Shown here: positions 34,101 through 43,846 of the stretch, piece after piece
How the letters are laid out: each line of letters opens with the position of its first letter
How positions within the stretch are numbered: position 1 is the stretch's first letter
Origin: Fagopyrum homotropicum
Taxonomy: Eukaryota > Streptophyta > Magnoliopsida > Caryophyllales > Polygonaceae
DNA: 64,000 nt
Assembly: GCA_033239125.1 (NCBI GenBank)
Contig: BSWB01000004.1
Span: 30,191,501 to 30,255,500, forward strand
Reading direction: 5' to 3'
The notes under the pieces: generated by a model
Told to the model about the DNA's origin: nothing
The model's input: the letters and a program-made list of their open reading frames with translations, nothing else
Databases searched by the model: none
Translations under genes and position numbers: made by a program

Positions 34101-37084
34101 GCTTCCAACGATCCTTGAGAAGCATCCGGCATCTCCTTAGAAGTCTCTAAGGGTGTTGAGTGTGTTGGAGAAGAATCAGAAGAAGTTGAAGAAATGTCTC
34201 GACCACTCTCTTCCACGGCCAAAATTACGGGTGGATCTTGTCCTCCACGGCCGTGGTTTAGGGCGTGGAAGGGAAATACGGTTGTCACATCTTCTCCACG
34301 ACCGTATAATCCCCTGGAGTGAAGGACGTTTTTGGTTGTGAAATCCACGGTCGTGGAATACAGGGTATGACCGTGGATTCTCACATTTTCAGCTTCATCG
34401 TGGAGTTTCTCAAACTCCTCTTCATGCATCTCTTCTTGTGCTTCTAAGGCTTCAATTGCCTCATCGCACTCTTTATCTTCCCCTACATTGGTTAGACTCA
34501 TAGTGATAACTTTTTGTAAAGGATCGTTGAAGAGAATCGCACTTACCTCCTCTCTTGACAAACCTTCTTCATCTTGGATATCGTAAATATCTTCATCGAA
34601 GATTGGCTCCTTCACTAGAGTGGAAAGGACGAACTCTACTTTCTCTTCTCCTATATCAAAAGCGAGTTTCCCATTCTTGCAATCGACCATGCAGCCGGAA
34701 GTTGCACGAAATGGTCTTCCGAGTATGATCGGGACCGGACTATCTACAGGAATGTCAAGCACGACAAAATCAATGGGAACAAAGAATTTACCTAGCTTGA
34801 CCGGGACGTCTTCTACAATACCAACGGGGCGAGTGATGGATCGATCCGCCATGTATAACGTCATCTTCACCGGTTTAGGGTCGCCTAAACCGATCTTCCT
34901 GCACAATGCAAGTGGTATGATGCTCACACTTGCTCCTAAGTCACATAAGGCGTCATATGTGACATCTCCCACTCCAATGGGAATGCAAAATGAACCCGGA
35001 TCCTTCAATTTTGGGGGCATTTTCTCCTTCATGGTCTTGATGAGATCCGAAGAATCCGAACTCATCTTGACTTCACCATAATCTTCTAGCTTCCTCTTGT
35101 TGGAGAGGAGCTCCTTCAAGAACTTGCCATAAGCCGGCATACCTACAATAGCATCAATGAAGGGTATATTAATATGCAGCTTACTCATGAGTTCTATGAA
35201 CTTGCCGAATTGTTTGTCTAGCCGCGCTCGCGCTCTAGATTGAGGGAATGGTAGGGGAGGTTTTTAAGCTGGAGGAGGAACATAGACGTCTTCCATCTCC
35301 TTCCCCTTGTCTTTCTCTACGGGGACTTCAACGAACGTAGGTTGCGGATCGGTGGTTGTCACTCCGCTCCTAGTTGTAATCGCCATCACCCTTCCCTTAG
35401 GGTTGTCCTCCGTCTTTCTTGGAAGCTTCCCTTGATTTCTAGGAACTTCCTCCGCGTGGTTGAACATTTGGTTTTCCAAAACTTTTTGAGCTTTGTCAAC
35501 CATAGAAACTTGATCATCAACCTTGATGAGGCGGTTCTCCAACCCTTGAAGCTTTCCCAAGATCGTTTCCAATATGGGATTGGGCTTCTCCTTCCCCGAA
35601 GTGTTTCCTCCATTGGATGATTGCCCCTGGCTTTTCAAAGGAGTAGAGGAAGAGGAAGGTGGAGTTAGTGAATTAGAATTGGAAGGATAAGAGTTACCGG
35701 AATTTTGTTGATTGGAGCGCCAATTGTTGTTGTTTGAACCCCTATTGTTGTTCCAATCGTTGTTCCGGTTGTTGTTGTTTCCGTTCCAGTTGTTATTCCG
35801 GTTGTTGTTCCGGTTATTGTTGTTGCCGCCATTGTTGTTGCCCAAATAATCAACATCCTTCCCTTGTTGCTTTGGAAAGTTGGTCTTGATATCCTCCTTC
35901 AACTCTTTGATCTCATTGTTGAGGGAGAAAATCTGATTTTTAGCTTCGTGTGTGAGCTTTGCTCCTTGCTCCACACAATTTCCCTCCATTTTCCGGTGGG
36001 AATACTTTTCTATGACTCTTGCTTGCTTCTCGATGAAGTCCCAAGCGTCATCTTCCCTCATGTTCATGAATGTTCCACATGAGAGGGATTGGAGGTTGAA
36101 TTGCGTTCCCGCATCCAGCCCCTTGTAGTAAATCTCCAGCAAGGCAAGTTTGGATATGCCATGGTGAGGGCAATCCAAGAGCAAATCCTGAAACCTTTCC
36201 CAAGATTGAAACAAACTTTCGTTAGGTCTCATGGAAAAAGCATTAATCTTACCTCTAAGTTCCGCCGTTTTGGATGGCGGAAAGAATTTGGTGAGGAAAT
36301 CCGCGGAAAGGTCTTCCCACGTGTTTAGTTTCCCACTAGGAAGAGCTTGATACCAAGATAACGCTTTCCCCTTCAAGGAGAAGAAGAAAGGCTTGAGCTT
36401 ATAGCTGTTGGTAGTAGCGCCCTTCGGTCTCATTGTCTCCATCATACACTCAAAGTTCTGTAAGTGTTGGTGTGGAGATTCAGCGCTTGTCCCGCCAAAT
36501 TGGTTTTGGCGAACAAGAGTAATGACTTGAGGGTTGAAGCTAAACTCTTGCATATCTTCAGCATCGAAATTCACGCCCAAGCGGCGTGGTTGTTGTGTTG
36601 GATCCATCCGCTGGCCAAGAGTTCTTGGCTCATTATCCACACGTTCGACTCTCACATTCCTAGGTGGAATGCGGCGATTAGCAGCTCCTTGTGGATGGAA
36701 AGGATTCATATTGATCGTGGGATCAATCTCCTCTAACGGTGGCATGGAAGAGTCACTATCATCAGCGGATGAGTGACTTCTTCTTCTAGTTCTTGATCCC
36801 CTCCTTGAGGATTTCTTGCTTCCATTATTCTTAAGGTCGCTTAACTCCATCCTCATTTGGAACATCGCATCCTGTAGTTTGCTAACTTCAGATTAATGAC
36901 GATCCATTTCATCCCGGCGGAGGTTCTCATTCCATTGGAGTTGAGCTTCCTTTTCCGCCAACTCCGTTTGAAGATCACGTTCGTGTTCTTCAGCCATCTT
37001 CTTTTCCTTGCGCTTTTGTCTTAAAGTTTTCTCTAGCTCTTGATCACGAGGTAAGAGATCTTCGGTGTTCCTAGACCTGCGCAT
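31184..37084 (-). pseudogene. AthB gag-pol polyprotein, three nonsense codons
   Basis: One reading frame without frameshift runs from ATG 37084 (MRRSRNTEDL) to the stop at 31184. It is broken by TAA at 36893-36895 (in gag; CAA to TAA by comparison), TAA at 35264-35266 (a Tyr codon in PPPAYKPPLPF of AthC) and TAG at 31760-31762 (a Ser codon just after the catalytic Glu of integrase). Domain order matches AthC: gag, an Asn-rich tract (~35660-35850), protease DLGAS (~34930), spacer with module B-4, RT FMDD (~33345), RNase H, integrase with HHCC and DD35E. At least two of the stops are not simple CpG-type changes. No full product is possible without readthrough. Confidence 0.93.
34210..34382. repeat. 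palindromic module B-4 (protease-RT spacer, coding)
   Basis: It contains TTCCACGGCC, AAATTACGG, CCACGGCCGTGG (34245-34256), CTCCACGACCGTAT and CCACGGTCGTGG. The words are those of the AthB LTR, here inside the open frame. They encode GRG/HGRG-like peptide repeats. Confidence 0.75.
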
Positions 37085-37161
37085 GCACTCAAAGTAATAT
37101 CAAATAACGAGAGCAAGCTCCCAAGCTTGACAACCGTTTACCGAATTCGGCCGAAACAAAA

Positions 37162-37179
37162 TCCCCGGCAACGGCGCCA
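37162..37179 (-). other. AthB primer-binding site (tRNA-Asp type)
   Basis: TGGCGCCGTTGCCGGGGA on the - strand, 6 bp from the LTR. It is identical to AthC and, as I recall it, a perfect complement of the plant tRNA-Asp 3' end. Confidence 0.92.
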
Positions 37180-37185
37180 AAAACT

Positions 37186-38523
37186 TGTTCGCCCCTAAAG
37201 GTGTGTGCAAATAAGCTTTAAATTTATAAAACTAGAATCAAGCAGCGAACCCGCAGTGTACGGATCGACGTAGCTAAGCAAGAATTCCAGAGTATTGAAC
37301 ACAGGGATTTGGGTGGGAACAAATTCGATTGCAGATTATCAAGCGAGTAAATATGAGAGTTTTGCAAATGTTGGCAAAAACAAAAATCCTAAAGATCCAA
37401 GTATCCAGCTGTGGCAATCGATTCAAGATATACTAATGATATAAAGACAGAGTTGAGATATGCAAAGGTATACTAATGTAAGGTAATCGTACGGTGAAGT
37501 TCCAAAAACCTTATATGACTCGCCTACAAGACACTCTCTATACAGGTTGTTGAGGCTCAATATAGAAAAGTTTTAAAGGTGAGAATTAGTATCGAATACC
37601 CAAACTTGTAATCCAAGGATCAAGACTAACTTAGCCGATTACGGTTGTGACACTCACAATCGAGGTAGAGGTTGTTGAGGCTTCACTACCACCAAGAAAA
37701 GACAAGTCTAAACTAAATTAAAGCAAATCTTTAACTTTGGATTAAAGTAAAAGCAGGTTCGTAAACTTAAGGGAAATTACGGTTGGATCTTGAGATTCCA
37801 CGGTCGTGGAACTCAAGAACAGCCCGTAATTTAGGGTTCATCGACGATTCTCTCAAACTCTCAGGGTCTAATCTGTTTGCGATCGATCTATCATCATCTA
37901 AGCCACAACTATCAACCCTTCACCTTAGAATTGTTAAGGGTTTCTAGCCAATAACAGTCATATTGATATTAATTCAAGAATTAAAAGATAGAAAGATGAA
38001 AACTTTCAAGAACTTTCAATAATCTCCAAACCAATCTCAAAGTCACAATCAAGAACAAATATCGTCACATGATTCGTAATAGAACAAACAAACACAATCT
38101 TAGGAAAGAAGGAAGAACGGGATGTCAATCCGTCTTCTAAATCAAACCTAAACAAGAAGAGAAGTCTTCTTGCAAGAAACCTTCCGAATCTTCCGTCAAT
38201 CCGGAAAATATGGAAATCCCAATAATAATCTCCACCAAGTGCGAGATTAGGGCAAATCCAAGCACGAACTTTGATCTCCAACGAGATCTCCCAATGCCTC
38301 TAAACGAGATGTACGCGTCGATAGCGTAGATTGTCCTCCTAAGCGAAGATGTAAGCCGTCCTATGCGTCGATGACGGAATCTTCCTTTGTCCGTCTTTTT
38401 ATAGGGCAAGATAAAATATCGGCCCGGCCCAATCTTCAAAAGATCGTGGCTTCAAAGTGTGGCGAAAAAGATCGCCAAGATCACGGTCGTGGAAGTTTCC
38501 ACGACCGTAATTTAGAGCGTGGA
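37186..38523 (-). repeat. AthB 5' LTR, segment 1
   Basis: 1338 bp from TGTTCGCCCC to the AthC target site GTGGA (38519-38523). It continues at 51506. Confidence 0.95.
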
Positions 38524-39177
38524 TTTTCGCTCAAAAGGGTGTGCGTCAAAGTCTTAAATTTATATCTAGAACTCAAAAGCAAGCGAACCCGCAGTGTACG
38601 GATCAGCTGTAGAAAGGTAAGAATTTCAGAGTCGAACTCAGGGATTTGGTGAGAATAATTCCGATTTCAATTATCTAGCAAAAAGTGCGAAAAGCTTTTG
38701 TGATCAAATAAGAGTGAAATGATTCCAAGGATTCAAGTATCCGATTTCGGCTTTCGATTCAAGACACTTCTATAGATATAGGACAGAGTTTATATTGCCA
38801 AGATTAATTGCTCAAAGGTAGGATTCGTACGGTGAAGGTCCGAAACCTATATGGCTAATCTAAAGATTCTCTCTATAAGGGTTGTTGAGGCTGCAATATA
38901 GAAAGGTCTAAAGACAAGAATTATGTTCAAACTAACTAACTAAAACTCCAGGATATGACTCTCCAAAATAAAGAATAGCAAGCACAATTAAAAACTCAAT
39001 AAAGGATGTTGAGTCTCTTTATTACCCAAATCTTGAAATCTTAATCTAATAAACGTAGAATCAGGTTTGAAATGTCTTCATACATTCAATTAGAGGGTAA
39101 AAAGGTTAATCAAGGTTAGGATTTAGGCAAGGATTAGTTTTGGTTAAAGATTGATTCAATTAAAGTTCGTCAGAAGA

Positions 39178-39242
39178 ATAAATCGCCCTGTTCATAAGAA
39201 AAATCGGCCGATTTTCCTCAAGAACAGCCCGATTTTCCTGTT
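39178..39242. repeat. palindromic module C-1 (LTR leader)
   Basis: AAAAATCGGCCGATTTT (39199-39215) is preceded by AAATCGCCC and followed by GCCCGATTTTCC. The second LTR copy is 50518-50583. Confidence 0.75.
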
Positions 39243-39767
39243 TGTCGCAAAACTAAAATCTAAACTCTCAGGGTCCTAATGTTTGAATGAGTTCAGTCTA
39301 TCATCATCTAAGCCTTAATCATCAACTATTCTCCCCAAAATCACAAGGATTTTAGCCAACCATTTTCAAAATCGAATCAAATTAATTATTGAAAAAGATA
39401 TCGTAAAGAAACCAAATCTTGAACGAAAAAATCAATAACTTCCAAATCTATAAACGATTGTCAAATCTGCTCAATGTATCTCTCAAACAAATCAATTTCG
39501 TGTTCACAAACCACAAACAATGCAATGGAATAAAGAAATCTCACAATCAAAGATCAAGAATGACTTTCCGGCAAAAGCTCTTCAATCTCTCTCCAAGAAT
39601 CGTTGATTTCTCCAAAACGTGTAAAGATTTTCCAGTGCGGCCTCCTCGTCTTTGTTCGTAGGGTTCTCTTCTATAGTTTCTTGCAGATGGTCCGTTTGGC
39701 AAAACTCTCATCTAGCCCAAAATAATTGGGCTTTGTGTCGTCTATCCATTTGGCCGAATCGTGAAGA

Positions 39768-39838
39768 AAATCGACCCAGTCGATTTAGGTGCAAAACGGT
39801 TCGATTTCAGGGTATGAAAATCGTCCGATTTTTATATA
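39768..39838. repeat. palindromic module C-2 (LTR promoter area)
   Basis: AAATCGACCCAGTCGATTT, then GGTTCGATTT, then AAAATCGTCCGATTTTT (~39818-39834). Two TATA-like signals on the - strand bracket it: a strong TATATATAAAAA at ~39829-39841 on its upstream edge and a weak ACTATAGAAG near 39675, at the position equivalent to the AthB TATA. The second copy is at 51108-51178. Confidence 0.7.
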
Positions 39839-40158
39839 TATTGGCACGAATTTCTTCAACAGAAAGTGCTCTTCCTTCGGTTCGTCTTCTATGTTTCTCC
39901 TTTGCAATTCCTTAGCTCTTTGTGATCCTTCTAAGACTCCTTTAGCTTCCTTTACATCCTTAGATGCTCCTTGCTCCATTTTTGCTTCCAATTCCGCTCC
40001 ATTTACCTACAATTCATAAAAATCTCGTGTAGACCTCTATTTCCGACAATTGATTGAATAGAACATAAAAAGCACACAAAATCTCTCTAAATGCAAGGTA
40101 AACTGAGACAATCTTCTACAATATGCATGAATATGACGGTACATAATTCATGTCATTA

Positions 40159-41470
40159 AAATACCCCATACTTGCCCCTTGCTTGTCCCCAAGCAAGATT
40201 CAAATTTAGAACATAAGATGTCATGGATTATGTATGTATGAAAATTTAAAAACTTTTCTTTTGGTAGTGCTTCTTCTTATTGGATCACCCTCAAAGTGAT
40301 ATTTCAAGGCTTAAAAGGGCAAAACATGTATCAATGATGACTATAAGATGAACAAACTCCCTTTTCTTCCTTGAAAGCATAAATAAAGAACATGATAAAG
40401 GTGTAGAGGCAATCAAAGTCAAACAAATCTAAGCCATTAAGTCTTAAACACATGCATAAAAGTCTCAAGGTCTTCAAATCAAAGGAAAGGTTCAAAAAAC
40501 GTATTAAGGGAAGGAGTCCTTTTTGGCAATTGTGGTGCTAATCCGGGAAAGAGGAACACATAACACCTTCAAGAATTTTCTTCACCGCACATGCTTCGCA
40601 TGTAGAAAGCTTTGCTTTCATTACACTTTACTTTTTGAGAGTATGGACAGCGGTGCACAAAAACCGAAGCCTAGGAGATCGGCGTTTCTCAATTTCGAGA
40701 TGCCTCAAACCCTTGATGCACATACCATATCCCGTTAGGACTTGTCGTTCAATCGGACTTTGGCAAGACACAAACACCCGGCTATGTGAATGGTGCCGAG
40801 TTACTCATCCTCATGTTCAACGTCCCCAAACTCATGAATTTATACACTTTCTTTTTAATACTTTTTCCTTGGCCCTCCCACATCAAACATGCCTTTTTTA
40901 ATCACCTATCCTAATTCCCGGATGGTAAAAGGAGGGTTACATATTTCATTGAGGAGCTAGCATGATCAAGATATGAGAAAAGAAAAGAAGTGAATTGCCT
41001 TAGTCATCCTTAAATGATGTAAAAGAACTTGCAATATAGCTTCGGCTATTATTTCATTCTCTCATCAAAACAACTAAATCATATAACTTATTCATGTATT
41101 CAAGTAACAAAAGCAATTTCATTCATGCTATAATCAAAATCTCAACACAACTAAGCATCCTTTTTTTGCCTATCCATATACACAATTCTCATCATAGAGG
41201 TCATTTCCATATAAGAAGCACTTAAAATTTTTGAAAATTCATAGGTTTTGAAAAAGATCATGCAAATGCGAGTGTCATAATAGAAAGCAAGTAGTGCAAG
41301 AGTTATTACAAGCCAAATTGTCAAGAGTAGTGGAAAGTACATAAAGTGCTAAAGTGAAACATAAGGTATTGTAAGTACCCCCACCCCATACTTGACATCC
41401 ACATTGTCCCCAATGTGAAAATCAAGCATAAGAAGGAGAAAAATACTTACAATGTAAAAGAAGTGGAAGC
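40159..41470 (-). other. AthC non-coding region between extra gene and 3' LTR
   Basis: No supported ORF. It has a GGGGT motif beside the LTR (40159-40195) and another after the extra gene (~41383-41420, beside CACATTGGGGACAATGTG). The conserved block at ~40640-40815 matches AthB at about 85-90% by eye and AthA less strongly. Confidence 0.7.
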
Positions 41471-42943
41471 TCAATCCTCTGTCGGTGGTGGAGGTGGTGG
41501 ATATGGATACATCGGTGCGCTAGGATCGTAGAATTGGCCGAACTAGTGGTAGTACAAGTCTCTCATCTGGCCATCATAGGATGAATGCCTAGCGTCCGTC
41601 TCTTCCCTGTAGTTCCTGAACTGAGTGTTCAGGGTGTCATAACTGGTGCGGAGGGTACGGTAGTCGGTGCTGAGGCTCTGGAAGCTAGTGACTAGCTCCC
41701 TGAAGTGGCGTGGAGCTCGGCGTCCTCGTCTAGGGCCTGGAGCATGTGCATAAGAATTTCGAGGTGGCTGTATGTCATCCTCCGTCTCCTCATCCTGCCT
41801 ACTAGTCCTGCTCGGTCCTGCACCATGAGTATCAGTGTCCATGGCGTCCGTCGCATGCCCGCTATGAGTATCACTCTCAAACTCGAGCATGGTCTCCTGT
41901 CCTCCATCCTCATCCTCCTCGTCTGAATCACCTACATCATCATCATAATAAGTAGGAGGTGAGAACTCCTCAAGCATCGCCTCAAAGGTCTCCTTCCAGT
42001 TCCTCTTGTTCCGAATAGTGTATTCGGATTTCCATATGATCTCGGATGGCTTCTTCTTCGGATCCCTGTGCCATGGCATCGGCACATGAAGAGTTCCTCT
42101 CCCTCGAGGAATCAAGACCTGTCGAACCACCAACCTCTGTGAGCCTAAGGGGAGGGCACTCTCAGCTAGAGTGCATCCGGAGTAGTCTAATCCCATGGTC
42201 TTAGCCACATGAGTGACAAGACCTCCTGCACAAATGTCGCCTTTAGCTTTGTTGGCTATCTTTCCTAGATAGTCAGCAAGCATGGTGGCGATGCAGTAGA
42301 GAATGAAGAGCTCATCAGCCTTGAGCTTCTGTGGAGTCTCTGTGCGGGCAAATAAACTCTCACTAAGTATCCTATGCACTACCTTAAAGGAAAGGTTGTA
42401 CATACTTGTCTCCTTGGAGTTTCCGGGTCTCCACTTATCCCCTCCGTACTCACCTACGGAAATAGTCTCCCAAAAATCACTAGCACTGAGACCTCTAGCA
42501 AATGTGCCTGCATCTGAATAAGAGAAACCAAACAAGTCGCCAAAAGTATCAATGGACATAGTGTGGTCTTGGCTCATGAGGCGGAAAGTGACCATCCTTT
42601 CCCTAGGGTCGTGCTCAAACGTGCTAAGGAATTCTAGGGTGATCTCTCTATAGGCATCCTCCCTAATCGTAGCAAATTGTCTCAACCCAGCTCTGTGTAG
42701 CATCATATCAACATCCTCTCGAACATACAACGAATCTAAGTCGTCAAGCACTATGTAGCAAGAAGGGGTGAATGGGCGATCTACAATGCGTTCATAGCGT
42801 TTCTTGTGCTTGGATAGGGGAGGAGGAAGCTTAGGGATGTTGGTAGGTGGTGGTGGAGGTGGGGCAGGGGCTTTGGAAGAAGATCCCTTCTTCTTCCCCG
42901 TGTTTCTAGTTATCCACTTTACAAGATCCATTCTAAGTCCCAA
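41471..42943 (-). CDS. AthC extra protein downstream of pol (Athila ORF1-like)
   Basis: The open frame from ATG 42943 gives 466 residues to a TAG at 41543-41545. By comparison with AthB that TAG replaces a Gln codon, and the family's end is the TGA at 41471, after a Pro-rich tail. Order: basic Pro-rich N-terminus (to ~45), conserved core ~60-330 (VTFRLM, DLFGF, ETPQKLKADELF, LVTHVAKTMGLDYSGC), an acidic Asp/Glu stretch ~345-365, then a coiled-coil-like segment ~405-460. There is no signal peptide or membrane helix, so it is not a typical envelope. From memory the core resembles the plant Athila ORF1 domain of unknown function. It has its own TATA-type promoter candidate at 43373. Confidence 0.75.
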
Positions 42944-42950
42944 AAATCGA

Positions 42951-43015
42951 CCTGTTCTTCACAAAAATCGGTCGATTTATCTGGGCTGGGTCGATTTTTA
43001 TCTCGATTTCAACGA
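42951..43015. repeat. palindromic module C-3a (start of extra gene)
   Basis: AAAATCGACC, AAAAATCGGTCGATTT (~42963-42978) and GGTCGATTTTTATCTCGATTT, just upstream of the extra-gene ATG. Confidence 0.7.
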
Positions 43016-43372
43016 TTCTCAAAATTCTGTAAAGTTCTGTTCAATCTATCACCACACACAGTTCCCTACAATGGTTTCTAAGCAGATTCCTCTATCAATT
43101 CCAACAAACAAACACTGCCTAAGCAAACTTCAAATTCGAATGAGAAACTTAGGTTTTGGAAAGAAAAACCTGAATTCCTTATGGAGGAGTCGATTGCCGT
43201 GCGTGCTGTTGGTAGATCCTTGTTCCTTGTTGAAAATGCTTCAGTTTGGAGCCAAGAATCACTCAAAATGGTTAAGGAATGAAGATTGTAGGGTGTGGCG
43301 ATTTTTCGGCTTTCTTGAGAGAGAGAAATCGAGAATTGGGGGTTTTGGAATGAAGAAGATCGAGTGTGAAGT

Positions 43373-43382
43373 CTTTATATAG
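43373..43382 (-). promoter_or_regulatory. AthC internal TATA box
   Basis: CTATATAAAG on the - strand, about 430 nt upstream of the extra-gene ATG, with module C-3b immediately upstream. Confidence 0.5.
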
Positions 43383-43383
43383 G

Positions 43384-43552
43384 GTCGATGATTTCTGAAG
43401 AAAATCGGCCGATTTATCAGGTCGATTTATTTGTCGGGGCGATTTTTGTTTCTGTCGAAAAAAATCGGCCGATTTATTTTGGCAGGTCGATCTCCAGGTC
43501 GATTTATGTTTCTGTTGAGAAAAATCGACTTGCTCTGTTACTGAATCTGACG
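43384..43552. repeat. palindromic module C-3b (upstream of internal TATA)
   Basis: AAAATCGGCCGATTT at 43401-43415 and 43461-43475, with GGTCGATTTATTTG, GGGCGATTTTTG, AGGTCGATCT and AAAAATCGACTTG half-sites. It is the densest cluster in AthC. Confidence 0.75.
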
Positions 43553-43846
43553 ATCTTCTTATGGTAACTCGATTTCCTTCCTTGTTTTTCTTGAATCTCG
43601 AAGATATAACTCAATTGTGCTCCATTCTCCGTGAATCCCTCACATTTGAACCTAATTTCCTGCGAATAATGACACGACAAACCAAGAGTGCATCGAAGAA
43701 CATATAAAAACGAAAAACGAAGAAACAAAGCAATTAATTTATTCTAACTAAGTGGGGCAAAGAAGGGAAAACTATACTATCATTGGGTTGCCTCCCAAGA
43801 AGCGCTTTATTTATCGTCTTTAGCTGGACGGTGTATAATGTTGTGT

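Larger units (their letters stand above)
38524..40158 (-). repeat. AthC 3' LTR with mutated termini
   Basis: Aligned to 49866-51500, the first bases read TTTTCGC instead of TGTTCGC and the last read TCATTA instead of TCATCA. It carries modules C-1 and C-2. About 25 differences from the partner by eye. Confidence 0.94.
42944..43846 (-). other. AthC internal promoter region between pol and extra gene
   Basis: It holds module C-3a beside the extra-gene ATG, a ~370-nt leader, a TATA box (43373-43382), module C-3b and the GGGAGGCAACCC block (~43784-43810). The 192-codon + strand ORF at 42804-43382 has no resemblance to a protein and is not supported. Confidence 0.6.

Noticed and set aside
39652..39991. 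ORFs in the AthC LTRs (also 50994-51333)
   Set aside because: Both strands are open over the same bases in LTR sequence; there is no protein resemblance.
42804..43382. 192-codon + strand ORF
   Set aside because: It covers the antisense of the extra-gene start, its leader and the palindromic modules; no domain is seen and AthB has no counterpart.
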